Assembly (NCBI GenBank): GCA_965206615.1
Contig: CBDBKI010000003.1
Location: 102,694-166,693 of the forward strand
DNA: 64,000 nucleotides
Source of the DNA: VXNE01 sp965206615
GTDB taxonomy: Bacteria > Pseudomonadota > Gammaproteobacteria > Pseudomonadales > Azotimanducaceae
Direction: 5' to 3'
How positions within the stretch are numbered: position 1 is the first letter of the stretch; the number at the start of each line of letters is the position of its first letter. The position numbers were made by a program, and so were the translations under genes. The notes under the pieces were generated by a model. That model ran no database searches. It was not told where the DNA came from and was given only the letters and a program-made list of their open reading frames with translations. Positions 51,678-60,617 of the stretch are shown piece by piece.

Positions 51678-52904
51678 TCACGCCGGCGGCCTGTCCGCCA
51701 GCACGCCGGCGCGCTCCATCTCCCCGATCCGCTCGTCGTCGTAGCCCAGCCAGTCGCGCAGGACGGCCGCGTTGTCCGCGCCCAGGGTCGGGCACGGCGT
51801 CCAGTCGTCGCTGCCGATACCGGCCATCTTGATCGGGTTGCCGGGCACGGGGGTCGGTCCAGGCTCGATGGGAACGAAGAAGCCCCGCTCCTGCACCTGC
51901 ACGTCCGCGGTCATGTCGGGCGTGATGTTGACCGGTCCCGCCGGGACGCCGGCGGCCTGTAGCACCGAGGCCGCGTCCTGCTTCGTGCGGCTCGTGGTCC
52001 AGGCCGCGATGGTCTCGTCGAGGGCGTCGGAATGCGCGCGCCGGTCGGCAAACGGCGCCGTCGGATCGAGCCCCGCCCCGATGACCGAGCAGATGCCGCG
52101 CCAGTCGGCGTCGTTCCTGCAGGCGACCGCGACCCAGGCATCGTCGCCGGTGCATGGATACACGCCGTGGGGCGCCATGGCCGGGTGCCGGTTGCCGATG
52201 CGCTCGACCCGACCCCCAAGTTGGTGCTCGACCAGCCACGGTCCGCAGAAGGCGACGCCCGACTCATGCAACGCCATCTCGATGAAGGCGCCCTGCCCCG
52301 TCGCTTCGCGCTCGCGCAAGGCGGTGACGATGGCGCCGGCCGCGTTGACCGCGGCGATGGGATCCATCAGGGCGATCGCCGTATTGCGCGGTTCGTCGGC
52401 ACTGTAGCCGTGGACGTGGGTCAGTCCGGACATCACCTCGACGGTCGGGCCGAATGCCACCCAGTCACGGTAGGGGCCGTCCTTGCCGTAGCCGGGCATG
52501 GCCATGTAGACGATTGCCGGATTCACCCGTGACAGCGTGTCGTAGCCCAGGCCCAGTGCCGGCATCGCTGCCGCGCTGAAGTTCTCGATCACCACGTCTG
52601 CGACAGCCACGAGTTCGAGGAACGCTTCGCGCCCGGCGTCCGTCTTGAGGTCCATGGCGACGCTGCGCTTGTTCCGTTGCAGCTTCACGAACACGCCGAG
52701 GCGGTTCCAGGGGTCCTCGCCGGGCTCGCCGCCAATCCATCCACCGAGACTGAGGCGGGGGAACTCGCGCGGTCCGCGGCTGGTCGGAGCCTCGATCTTG
52801 ACGACTTCCGCGCCGAGATCCGCGAGGATGCGGGTGCTCAGCGGGCCCGCCCAGACGTGGGTCAGGTCGAGGATGCGAAGGCCGCGCAGGGGGCCGTCAG
52901 CCAT
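51678..52904 (-). CDS. Family III CoA-transferase, subunit with catalytic Asp
   Basis: A 408-residue CaiB/BaiF protein. N-terminal LRGLRILDLTHVWAGPLSTR and DLGAEVVKIEAP are typical. The likely catalytic aspartate is in IALMDPIAAVNAAGAIV. PCTGDDAWVAVACRNDADWR and the C-terminal LGADNAAVLRDWLGYDDERI complete the fold. It overlaps the upstream partner gene by 8 bases, and that partner appears to lack the aspartate. The pair may be a heteromer, as known for benzylsuccinate CoA-transferase (BbsE/BbsF). Confidence 0.87.
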   Translation of the reverse strand: MADGPLRGLRILDLTHVWAGPLSTRILADLGAEVVKIEAPTSRGPREFPRLSLGGWIGGEPGEDPWNRLGVFVKLQRNKRSVAMDLKTDAGREAFLELVAVADVVIENFSAAAMPALGLGYDTLSRVNPAIVYMAMPGYGKDGPYRDWVAFGPTVEVMSGLTHVHGYSADEPRNTAIALMDPIAAVNAAGAIVTALREREATGQGAFIEMALHESGVAFCGPWLVEHQLGGRVERIGNRHPAMAPHGVYPCTGDDAWVAVACRNDADWRGICSVIGAGLDPTAPFADRRAHSDALDETIAAWTTSRTKQDAASVLQAAGVPAGPVNITPDMTADVQVQERGFFVPIEPGPTPVPGNPIKMAGIGSDDWTPCPTLGADNAAVLRDWLGYDDERIGEMERAGVLADRPPA

Positions 52905-53940
52905 CGCGATGCTCCGTGTCGAAGGTCTCCGACGGCAGCAGGTCGCGGGCCGGCGGCGTCCTGCCGTCCATGCGCCAGGCCCGGCGTGGCGATCGCACGG
53001 GCGCCGATTCGCCGCCGTGGAGGGTCTGCCAGAAGCCGCGCCCGGCGAGGTGGGGATCGGCCAGGACGTCTTCCAGGCTCTGCACGACCCCGATCGGGAT
53101 GCGGGCTTCTTCCGCCCGCCCCCGTATCTCGGTGCGGGTCATCGGTGCCATTGCCGCGGCGATGATGGCGTGCAGCGCGTCCCGGTTCTCACGCCGCAGT
53201 TCGTTGGTTTCGAAACGCTCGTCGAGGATGAGTTCGGGCCGTTCGAGGAACGCCACGAACGAATCCCAGAATCCGGGCACGATGTTGACGTACGCCCAGC
53301 CATCGGCACAGCGGAACAGGTTGGTCGGGACGACGTAGTAGAAGTCATTGCCGTGCCGTTCGCGGATCAGTCGGCCGCAGTGCCACATGACGGTGGTGAA
53401 CTGGCTGAGCGCCATGACGACCTCGAGCATGCCGATGTCGATGACGTTGCGTTCCCTGGCCAGGCGACAGGCATTTGCCGCGGCGTAAGCGAAGGCGCCG
53501 CTCTGGAACTCGGGATAGTGTCCGGGCAGCGTCAGGGGCGCGCGGTCCGGATCGCCCATGATGTAGGTGTAGCCGCCCATGGCGAGCAGGACGTTGGCCG
53601 ACGCCTGCCAGTTGCGCTTGGGCCCGGTGCGGCCGAAGGGAGTGATGGCCGCCTTGACGGGAGCGTCCCAGGTGTCGAATCCAAGGGTCTGGACTGCGTC
53701 CGCCGTGTCGCCCTCGACGACGACCACATCCGCGCGGGACACGAGTTCCGCGATAAGTGCGGGATCGTCGGTGCGGATGCGGCGCTTCCCGGCGTGCAGG
53801 TAGAGGTCCATGGCCTGGTCGCTCACCCATGCCGGCGGCCGCTGGCCGGTTTCGACGCGTACGACATCGCACCCGGCCTGTACGAACAGACGCCCGCAAT
53901 ATCCGGCGGCGAAACCGCCCAGTTCCAGTACGCGATCCAA
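52897..53940 (-). CDS. Family III CoA-transferase, partner without the usual Asp
   Basis: A 347-residue CaiB/BaiF protein, shorter than the usual 400. The start RVLELGGFAAGYCGRLFVQA and VIDIGMLEVVMALSQF are recognisable. At the position where the catalytic Asp is expected (Asp-x-x-x-Gly) the sequence is TLPGHYPEFQSGAFAYA, with Glu in place of Asp. It could be a structural or regulatory half of a heteromer with the overlapping downstream gene. It may share an upstream promoter in the gap at 53941-54018, which separates it from the enoyl-CoA hydratase. Confidence 0.82.
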   Translation of the reverse strand: MDRVLELGGFAAGYCGRLFVQAGCDVVRVETGQRPPAWVSDQAMDLYLHAGKRRIRTDDPALIAELVSRADVVVVEGDTADAVQTLGFDTWDAPVKAAITPFGRTGPKRNWQASANVLLAMGGYTYIMGDPDRAPLTLPGHYPEFQSGAFAYAAANACRLARERNVIDIGMLEVVMALSQFTTVMWHCGRLIRERHGNDFYYVVPTNLFRCADGWAYVNIVPGFWDSFVAFLERPELILDERFETNELRRENRDALHAIIAAAMAPMTRTEIRGRAEEARIPIGVVQSLEDVLADPHLAGRGFWQTLHGGESAPVRSPRRAWRMDGRTPPARDLLPSETFDTEHRDG

Positions 53941-54018
53941 GAGGGAGTGCCTACCCTGGCTGTCGAGGCGGCATGATACGGCGCGCGCCGGCTCCGTCCA
54001 TCGCGCGTGGGCGCCGCG

Positions 54019-54972
54019 TCACCACTCGACGATCTCGTCGACGAGCCCCCAGGACAGCGCGGTCGCCGCATCGACGCGCGCGCCAGTCAGGGCCATGTAT
54101 GCGAGCCGCTGCCGCCCGATCCGCGGCAGGATGCTGGCCGTGCCGCCGGCGCCGGGGACCAGCCCCATCGAGACTTCCGGCAGCACGAAGAACGCATCGG
54201 GGCGCGCCTTGACGCAACCCGCGAAGGCCGGGAGTTCGATACCGGCGCCGATGCACGCGCCGTGCAGGCGGGCCTCGATGCGATCGCGCAGCGTGTGCAT
54301 CAACAACGCGGCGCTACGCGTCATGCGCGAGGCGTGGGCGCGGCCGGCGTCGGTCGCCTCGCCGAACTCGTCGAGGTCGCCCCCGGCGCTGAAGCAGGCA
54401 CCTGCCCCGGACAGGATCACGCGCGCGATCTCCGCATCGTCGGCGACGAGCTGCAGCGCCTCGCAGAGCGCGTCGCGCAGCTCCGCGGAATAGGCGTTGC
54501 GCTTGTGCGGGCGGTTGAGCGTCAGGCGCAGTTCGCCGCCGGCTCGCTCGGTCAGCACGAGCGGCGCGTCCGGTTCTGGTGCGCGCGGACGCCGCCGGCG
54601 GTCCCGGAGCCAGCTCTGGAACTCGACGCCGTGTTGTAGCGTGGAATACGTCAGCGACTCGGCGAACAGGCGGTCGGGCACGTCCGTGCGCGCGTTGTGC
54701 CGCAGCAGGCGTACCAGTGTCATGGACGCGATGGGGTTGCGCTCGATGGCCTGGATGACCTGCTCGGCCTCCGCCTCGGAAGACACCGCGAGGTCGACGA
54801 TCTCGGCGTGCGCGTCGATGGAACCGAGGGCGATGACCGGGCAATTCGGTGCCCACCCGGGGGCGATGTCGGGGGCCTCGCCGCCCTCCACCAGGATGTA
54901 TGGCATACCCGACAGCGGCGACAGATCCTCGGCGCTCGCCGGCGATTGCAGCCGCGTGCGGAGCGCTGCCAT
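54019..54972 (-). CDS. Enoyl-CoA hydratase/isomerase family protein
   Basis: A 317-residue crotonase-fold protein. The start is ATG 54972 (MAALRTRLQSP); the open frame further upstream is inside the next gene. The first 110 residues are an extra N-terminal domain. The crotonase core starts near LRLTLNRPHKRNAYSAELRD. The oxyanion-hole glycines are in ACFSAGGDLDEFG and CIGAGIELPAFAG, and the acidic position is in LPEVSMGLVPGAGGTASIL. It hydrates or isomerises an enoyl-CoA thioester. It lies in a group of CoA-transferases on the same strand and is probably part of that acid-degradation route. Confidence 0.85.
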   Translation of the reverse strand: MAALRTRLQSPASAEDLSPLSGMPYILVEGGEAPDIAPGWAPNCPVIALGSIDAHAEIVDLAVSSEAEAEQVIQAIERNPIASMTLVRLLRHNARTDVPDRLFAESLTYSTLQHGVEFQSWLRDRRRRPRAPEPDAPLVLTERAGGELRLTLNRPHKRNAYSAELRDALCEALQLVADDAEIARVILSGAGACFSAGGDLDEFGEATDAGRAHASRMTRSAALLMHTLRDRIEARLHGACIGAGIELPAFAGCVKARPDAFFVLPEVSMGLVPGAGGTASILPRIGRQRLAYMALTGARVDAATALSWGLVDEIVEW

Positions 54973-55051
54973 GGAGAGTGACTGTATCAAGTGGCGATTC
55001 CCGGGGTCTTCTGGCAACGCGGGATTATGCACGGGCAGCGGCGCACCGTTT

Positions 55052-55846
55052 TCAGCCTTCCAGACCGCGCGGGTCGACCGGCCACCTTGGCCAGGTGCCA
55101 AAGCCGGGCAGCTTGATCGCCAGCGGGCTGAACCGGACACCCAGCGTCAGGCCGAAGAGCTGCACCTCGATGCCTTCGCGTAGCGCTGCCATGGCGCCGG
55201 CAACGCCCCATAGCGACACCTGGTATCCGGTCCCGCTCGGGGTCCGGTCGACGAACGCACCGTTTGCGAGGTAGTCCTTGCCGATGGCGGTCGCCGGCAG
55301 ATCAAGGCGCAGCTCCGGCACACGGCGGCCGACGAACGCGACGAAAGTATTGCTGTTGGGCCCGGGCCACGTGAGGTAATCCGCCGCGTAAGGGTAGGCC
55401 TCGACCGCTGCTTCCACCTTGTCGATCACCCCATCCACGCCGGCGCCGCGCAGGTCGACCAACAGCTCCGGCGGGTTGGAGAACCACATGCTGTCGGGGG
55501 TGCCCTGCCCGCTGACCAGCGCGGAGCCGGTGCGTCGCAATCGCCAGCCGATCACCTCATGGCGCGTGTACGTGTCGGCGTTCGAACGCTTGAGCGCGAT
55601 CCATGTGTGCACGGCCACCGCTCCCCGGAGTCCCCACGTGCGAGCGGCGTAGACCTGAACGATCGCGCCGGGCACGGTGGCAGGTGGCGGGGCTTGCCGG
55701 GTCGACGCGTGACTCGCGTCGCTCCAGTGGGGCAGGTCCCCCACCGCGCGCCATGCGATCGACAGCAGCGCCGGCAGCAGGAACGGTGCGAGGACGAGCC
55801 AGACGGTCATGCGCCATTTCCGCCAGGGCAAGCGGGTGTTGGACAA
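55052..55846 (-). CDS. DUF3750 family protein, membrane-anchored
   Basis: A 264-residue protein starting at TTG 55846 with GGAGAC seven bases before. Residues 12-35 are hydrophobic (WRMTVWLVLAPFLLPALLSI), a signal anchor. The rest carries the DUF3750 segments AVAVHTWIALKRS, RHEVIGWRL, YPYAADYLTWPGPNSNTFVA and GYQVSLWGVAGA. DUF3750 has no proven function. The WPGPNSNTF motif resembles a protease/peptidase-like active loop, but I would not assign it. Confidence 0.82.
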   Translation of the reverse strand: MSNTRLPWRKWRMTVWLVLAPFLLPALLSIAWRAVGDLPHWSDASHASTRQAPPPATVPGAIVQVYAARTWGLRGAVAVHTWIALKRSNADTYTRHEVIGWRLRRTGSALVSGQGTPDSMWFSNPPELLVDLRGAGVDGVIDKVEAAVEAYPYAADYLTWPGPNSNTFVAFVGRRVPELRLDLPATAIGKDYLANGAFVDRTPSGTGYQVSLWGVAGAMAALREGIEVQLFGLTLGVRFSPLAIKLPGFGTWPRWPVDPRGLEG

Positions 55847-55948
55847 GCCATGTCTCCGCGATGGTCGGGAAAAGGCGAAGTCTACGCCCCTTGAACGGTG
55901 GCGCTAGAATCGGTGGCCCACCAGGCAGCCGGCCGCTTCGAGGTATCC

Positions 55949-57259
55949 ATGCTCCTGATCCGCAACGCGGAAATCGAGGGCATAGCCGGATTGGACGTCC
56001 GCTGCCGGGACGGTGCCATCGTGGAGATGGGGCGGAAGCTGCCGCTCGGGGAGGAAGGCGTCGTGGAAGCGGGCGGTGGTGCGCTGCTGCCGGGCCTCCA
56101 CGACCATCACCTGCACTTCTTCGCCCTGGCCGCGGCGCGTCGTTCTGTCCGCTGCGGTCCGCCGGAGGTACACGAAGCCGGCGCGCTCGAGGCGGCGTTG
56201 CGGGCGGCCGAGGGTGACGGCTGGATACGCGGCGTCGGCTATCACGAATCCGTGGCCGGGCGGCTCGACCGGCGGCGGCTCGATGCGTGGGTGGCCGACC
56301 GGCCGGTGCGGATCCAGCACCGCTCGGGAAAGATGTGGTTCCTGAACAGCGTCGCCGTGCGGACGCTGGGACTGGACACGGACTCGAACGGTCGCCTGTT
56401 TCGGCGCGACCGCTGGTTGGGCGACCGGGTGGAGGGGACGGTGGACCTTGCCGGTACGACGCAACTGCTGGCGTCGCGCGGCGTGACGGGCTTCACCGAT
56501 GCAACGCCACACAACAACCCGCAGACGGTGCGGGACCTCGTGACGGGAGCCCGCCTGCAACGGGTCGTCGCGATGGGGGACGAATCGCTCCCGAACGGCG
56601 CCCTCAAGATCATGCTCGACGATGTCGCGCTGCCGGGTATCGACGCCCTGCGCACCCGCATGTCGGCAGCGCACGAGGCCGGCAGGACGGTCGCGGTGCA
56701 TTGCGTCACGCGCACCGAGTTGGTGTTCGCACTGTCCACGCTGATGGAAGCGGGCGCGGTGCCGGGCGACCGGATCGAACATGCCTCCGTGTCGGATGGC
56801 GCGGCCATGACGTTGCTTCGAGACGCCGGCGCGACCGTGGTGACGCAGCCGAACTTCGTCGCGGAACGCGGCGATCGGTACCTGGCCGAGGTGCCGCCGT
56901 CCGACCATCCGTACCTGTATCGCTGTCGCGGATTCCTGGACGCGGGGGTTCCGCTCGGCGGCGGGACGGACGCGCCGTTCGGCGACGCGGACCCGTGGAT
57001 CGCGATCCGCGCCGCGGTCACGCGGGAAACGGCCGACGGCTTGGTACTGGGCCGCGAGGAAGCCTTGACGCCGGAGCGGGCGCTCGCGCTCTTCACCACG
57101 CCGCCGGAGAACCCTGGCGGCGCGCCCCGGTGCGTGGCCGTCGGGGAGACGGCGGATCTTTGCGTGCTCGATCGACCGTGGTCGCGCGCCCGGCAGGTAC
57201 TGTCCTCCGACCTGGTCGCCGCGACCGTGCTCGGCGGCGAAGTTACGTTCTCGCGCTGA
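55949..57259 (+). CDS. Amidohydrolase (amidohydrolase_3 / YtcJ-like)
   Basis: A 436-residue TIM-barrel metallohydrolase. ATG 55949 (MLLIRNAEIEG) is the family-like start. Metal ligands are the HxH of GLHDHHLHFFA (about 53-60), a histidine in TVAVHCVTRTE, another in RIEHASVS, and the aspartate in GGGTDAPFGDADPW. C-terminal ETADLCVLDRPWSR is the usual small beta-sandwich end. Members hydrolyse amides, formamides or cyclic amides. It converges with a CoA-transferase gene, and the two coding ends overlap by 17 bases. Confidence 0.87.
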   Translation: MLLIRNAEIEGIAGLDVRCRDGAIVEMGRKLPLGEEGVVEAGGGALLPGLHDHHLHFFALAAARRSVRCGPPEVHEAGALEAALRAAEGDGWIRGVGYHESVAGRLDRRRLDAWVADRPVRIQHRSGKMWFLNSVAVRTLGLDTDSNGRLFRRDRWLGDRVEGTVDLAGTTQLLASRGVTGFTDATPHNNPQTVRDLVTGARLQRVVAMGDESLPNGALKIMLDDVALPGIDALRTRMSAAHEAGRTVAVHCVTRTELVFALSTLMEAGAVPGDRIEHASVSDGAAMTLLRDAGATVVTQPNFVAERGDRYLAEVPPSDHPYLYRCRGFLDAGVPLGGGTDAPFGDADPWIAIRAAVTRETADGLVLGREEALTPERALALFTTPPENPGGAPRCVAVGETADLCVLDRPWSRARQVLSSDLVAATVLGGEVTFSR

Positions 57260-58475
57260 CTTCGGCGAACACTTCGTCGTTGTGCTCCCCGAGCCGGGGC
57301 GCGCGCCGGGCGATTCGCCAGGGACTGCCGGTCATGCGGTACGGAGCGCCGGGGTAGGTGACGGTGCGGTCGAGATCCTCGTGCCGGACCTCGACGTGGA
57401 AGCCGCGCGCCTTGAGGTGCTCGTCCTCGAAGGCTTCCTCCGGTGCGTTGACCGCGCCGGCCGCGAGTCCGGCCCGCTGGCAGCCGACGAAGAACTCCTG
57501 CGCGGGCAGGCGCGAGGCGATCAGCTGCATGGCTTCGCGACCGGCCCCGAAGATGGCGGTGATGGCATCGTCGTGGCCGATCTTCCACAGTTCGAACGGC
57601 CCCTCCCAGTTCGCGCCCATTTCGAGGAACACGGCTTCGGGCAGTTCCTCCTCGAGGCCGAGTTCGCGCATCCAGGAGAGCAGGAGCCCGAACTCGTGCG
57701 GCGTTCTCGGCGGCACGCCCGTGTTGGCGTAGCGTCCGTCGGCGCACAGCTGCTGCGTGTCGGAAGAGGGATTCACGGAAGCGTGGCGGCCCGTCTGCCG
57801 CTGCACCGTCTGTCGGGCGACCAGCCACGAGTAGCTGGCGGCTTCGGTGGTGATGTTGTTCGCGGCGTGCATGCTGACGTCGATGAACTGCCCGTCGCCG
57901 GAGACGCTCTTGTAGAGGAGCGCGGTCAGTGTCGAGAGCATCGCGAAGTGGGATGCGGTGTGGTAGCCCTGCTGGGGCCCACGGATCGGCGGCAGGCTGT
58001 GGTCGTCGTAACCGCAGCTCCAGGGCGGTCCGGCGGCCGCCATCACCGTGAGATCCGTGTACGGCCGGTCGCTCTTCGGATCGTTCCTGCCGAAGGGCGT
58101 CACGGACACATGGACGAGGTCGTCGCGCGCCGCGGTGAGGTCCTCGTAGTCGAGACCGAGTGCCGCCAGGCGGTGTCTGGGCTCCGCCTCGAGCAGCACG
58201 TCCGCGGTCGCGATCAGTGCGCGGAAGCGTTCCGCGTCTTCCGGCCGGTCGAGATCGAGCGTCACGCCGCGCTTGCTCGTGTGGTAGTGCCACCAGTAGA
58301 GGCTGCGGTCTGCACCGGGCTCGTCGTCGAGGTACGGCGGGTAGTTGCGTGCCGAGTGGCCGCCCGGCGGTTCCACCAGGATCACATCGGCGCCCATGTC
58401 GGCCAGCAGCTTGCCGGCGAGGGCGATGGGATCGCTGGCCAGTTCGATGACGCGTGTGCCGGTGAGCGCGCTCAT
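57243..58475 (-). CDS. Family III CoA-transferase, partner without the usual Asp
   Basis: A 410-residue CaiB/BaiF protein from ATG 58475 (MSALTGTRVIELASDPIALA). LLADMGADVILVEPPGGHSA is typical. At the catalytic Asp position the text is IRGPQQGYHTASHFAM, with no aspartate. Its start overlaps the stop of the next CoA-transferase by 4 bases (ATGA), and that one does have the aspartate. The pair is probably a heteromer. The huge open frame upstream is not coding. Its end overlaps the convergent amidohydrolase. Confidence 0.85.
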   Translation of the reverse strand: MSALTGTRVIELASDPIALAGKLLADMGADVILVEPPGGHSARNYPPYLDDEPGADRSLYWWHYHTSKRGVTLDLDRPEDAERFRALIATADVLLEAEPRHRLAALGLDYEDLTAARDDLVHVSVTPFGRNDPKSDRPYTDLTVMAAAGPPWSCGYDDHSLPPIRGPQQGYHTASHFAMLSTLTALLYKSVSGDGQFIDVSMHAANNITTEAASYSWLVARQTVQRQTGRHASVNPSSDTQQLCADGRYANTGVPPRTPHEFGLLLSWMRELGLEEELPEAVFLEMGANWEGPFELWKIGHDDAITAIFGAGREAMQLIASRLPAQEFFVGCQRAGLAAGAVNAPEEAFEDEHLKARGFHVEVRHEDLDRTVTYPGAPYRMTGSPWRIARRAPRLGEHNDEVFAEVSART

Positions 58476-59707
58476 ATCGCGCCCTCCTCGCGCAGTTGCG
58501 CGATGTCCTGACCGTCGAGGCCGAGGACGCGTTCGAGCACTTCCTGCGTGTGTTCTCCGAGGCATGGCGCACCGTGCTCGATCTTCCAGTCCGTCTTCGA
58601 GAAGTGCGCGGCCTGACCGTCCACCCGCACATCGCCCATCGCCGTGTGGTACGCCGTCGGCCACAGTCCGAAGTCGCCGCTGCTCGGGTCCAGATCGATG
58701 CGTTCCTCGGGCTTCAGGACCGGGGCCACCGGCACGCCCGCGGCGACCAGCAACGCTTCCGTATCGAACTTCGAGCGCTTCGAGGTCCAGGCCCCGAGCC
58801 GGGCATCGAGTTCGTCCTGCGCGGCGAGGCGTGCCGCGACATCCGCATACTGTGGAGCGGAGCACCACTCGGCGCCGACCGTGTCGACCAACGCTTCCCA
58901 GTCGCCCCGGTGACGGCAGGCGATGGCGACCCACTCGTCGTCGCCGCGACTCGGGTAGATGCCGTGCGGCGCCATCGGCGGCCAGGCGTTGCGATTGCTG
59001 TTCGGCGAACCGTCGCGCCGGGACGGCCGGCGGTTGACGGTCCAGTCGAGCAGTGCGGGGCCGTTCAGGGTGACCGCCGCGTCCGTGCAGGCGAGGTCGA
59101 CCCACTGGCCTTCCCCGGTGCGTTGCCGATGCAGCAGTGCCAGCATGATGGCCATGGCCATGTAGTACGCGCCGGTGTGGTCCATGTAGGAGTAGCCCCA
59201 GCCCGCGGGGGGCTGGCCTGGCAAGCCGGAGGTGAACGTGAGCCCGGAGACGGCCTGCGCGATCGGCCCCCAGCTCTTGAAGTCGCTGTAGGGACCGACG
59301 TGACCGAAACCGCAGTTCGAAACGTAGACGATGTCCGGCTTGATCTCGCGCAGCCGCTCGTAGCCGAAACCCCAACGCTCGAGCACGCCCTTCGCGAAGT
59401 TCTCGCTGACGACGTCGGACACCTCGATCAAACGCGTCAGCAACTCCTTGCCGCGCTCCGTGCGCAGGTTCAGGGTGATGCCAAGCTTGTCCGTGTTGTG
59501 GTTGTTGAAGCCGCCGCCCAGGTCGATCCCGCGGCGCTCGTCCACGTACGGGGGCACGCCGCGCAGGATGTCCCAGCGCCCCTGGCGGACGGGATCCTCG
59601 ATCCGGATGACCTCTGCCCCGAAGGACGCCAGCCATTTCGTCGCACCCGCACCGGCAAGCTGACCGGTGAAGTCGCAGATACGGAACGAGGACAACGCTC
59701 CCGGCAT
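58472..59707 (-). CDS. Family III CoA-transferase, subunit with catalytic Asp
   Basis: A 411-residue CaiB/BaiF protein from ATG 59707, preceded by AAGGAGA. LSSFRICDFTGQLAGAGATK and SFGAEVIRIEDPVRQGRW are N-terminal landmarks. The catalytic aspartate is likely in GYSYMDHTGAYYMAM. GIYPSRGDDEWVAIACRHRG and the C-terminal CLGEHTQEVLERVLGLDG complete it. It is the first gene of a two-gene operon with the Asp-less paralog at 57243. Confidence 0.88.
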   Translation of the reverse strand: MPGALSSFRICDFTGQLAGAGATKWLASFGAEVIRIEDPVRQGRWDILRGVPPYVDERRGIDLGGGFNNHNTDKLGITLNLRTERGKELLTRLIEVSDVVSENFAKGVLERWGFGYERLREIKPDIVYVSNCGFGHVGPYSDFKSWGPIAQAVSGLTFTSGLPGQPPAGWGYSYMDHTGAYYMAMAIMLALLHRQRTGEGQWVDLACTDAAVTLNGPALLDWTVNRRPSRRDGSPNSNRNAWPPMAPHGIYPSRGDDEWVAIACRHRGDWEALVDTVGAEWCSAPQYADVAARLAAQDELDARLGAWTSKRSKFDTEALLVAAGVPVAPVLKPEERIDLDPSSGDFGLWPTAYHTAMGDVRVDGQAAHFSKTDWKIEHGAPCLGEHTQEVLERVLGLDGQDIAQLREEGAI

Positions 59708-59842
59708 CGGGGTCTCCTTGGGATCTAAAGGACGGAGGCTCAAGTGTGCATGGGCAGGGCGTGCGTGCCAAATGCGTGATGGTCGGACGGTATGGTTGCC
59801 GGCTGACCGATACTTGACGGTCGGTAGACGCAGAGGGACAAT

Positions 59843-59867
59843 CTAGCCAGTTTAACTGGCTAGTTAA
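59843..59867 (+). promoter_or_regulatory. Overlapping operator palindromes upstream of phd-vapC
   Basis: CTAGCCAGTT-T-AACTGGCTAG (59843-59863) is a perfect 10-base inverted repeat around one base. A second, overlapping one is TTAACT-GGCT-AGTTAA (59852-59867). They end 6 bases before the antitoxin ATG and lie where a promoter and Phd/YefM autoregulation site is expected. Side-by-side palindromes are typical for Phd operators, which show conditional cooperativity. Confidence 0.7.
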
Positions 59868-59873
59868 GGCTGC

Positions 59874-60128
59874 ATGGTGGAGTGGTCGTTGCAGGATGCC
59901 AAGAACCGTTTCAGTGCGGTGGTCAAGGCGGCGATGGGAGGGAGTCCACAGCGGGTGACGCGGCGGGGCAAGGCGGCGGTGGTCGTGATCGACGCTGCGG
60001 AATACGATCGGCTGCGGCACCTCGAGAACGCGAGGGGGCCCAGTCTGTCGGACTTGTTGCTGGCCATGCCGCAGGATGATGGTGAATTCGAAAGGGCGGG
60101 TCCGACTCTTCGCGACGTCGACTTCTGA
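59874..60128 (+). CDS. Phd/YefM-family antitoxin
   Basis: An 84-residue protein. WSLQDAKNRFSAVVKAAMGG followed by PQRVTRRGKAAVVVIDAAEY is the Phd/YefM fold, which dimerises and binds DNA by the N-terminal domain. The disordered C-terminal tail (QDDGEFERAGPTLRDVDF) binds the toxin. The TGA stop shares its A with the toxin ATG. Strong palindromes precede it. Confidence 0.9.
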   Translation: MVEWSLQDAKNRFSAVVKAAMGGSPQRVTRRGKAAVVVIDAAEYDRLRHLENARGPSLSDLLLAMPQDDGEFERAGPTLRDVDF

Positions 60129-60559
60129 TGTTCCTGATCGACACGGATGTCCTCTCGGCGCTGCGCAAGAGGGACCGCCATCCTGAACTGGTCGAATGGT
60201 TGTCCGGGCAGCGGACGGCCGATCTGTACCTGAGCGTGGTCTCCGTCGGAGAGATCGAAAAGGGCATGTTCCGGCAGCAACGCACCGATCCGACGTTTGC
60301 CGGCATCCTGGCTGTCTGGCTGGACCAACTGCTGGTCCTGTACCGTGACCGCATTCTCCCCGTGGACCTGTCGACGGCGAGACGGTGGGGGCGGTTGTGT
60401 GGCGCCGTTGGACACGAGAGTGCGGACTTGCTGATTGCGGCGACGGCACTTGAGCATGGGCTGACAGTCGTCACCCGCAATGTGCGGCACTTTCGGCCGA
60501 CAGGCGCAAGAGTTCTGCAGCCGTTCGGGCCGAGTCCCAAGGAGCTTCCGCAACAGTGA
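60128..60559 (+). CDS. PIN-domain toxin (VapC/FitB-like)
   Basis: A 143-residue PIN ribonuclease starting MFLIDTDVLSALRKRDRHPE. Acidic residues are Asp5/Asp7 (DTD), Glu in SVVSVGEIEKG, Asp in ESADLLIAATAL and the C-terminal TVVTRNVRHF. FitB-like VapCs are often paired with Phd-type antitoxins, as here. The module is intact and translationally coupled. Confidence 0.9.
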   Translation: MFLIDTDVLSALRKRDRHPELVEWLSGQRTADLYLSVVSVGEIEKGMFRQQRTDPTFAGILAVWLDQLLVLYRDRILPVDLSTARRWGRLCGAVGHESADLLIAATALEHGLTVVTRNVRHFRPTGARVLQPFGPSPKELPQQ

Positions 60560-60617
60560 GAGACCGCGGGTGGGCCCGAGGCAGTTCGACGGCACTTGCG
60601 CCTGGCGGTGCGCTTCG

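Noticed and set aside
58476..60449. Long open frame continuing upstream of the CoA-transferase at 57243
   Set aside because: It runs antisense or out of frame through real genes (another CoA-transferase, phd-vapC); composition is Arg/Pro-rich shadow text.
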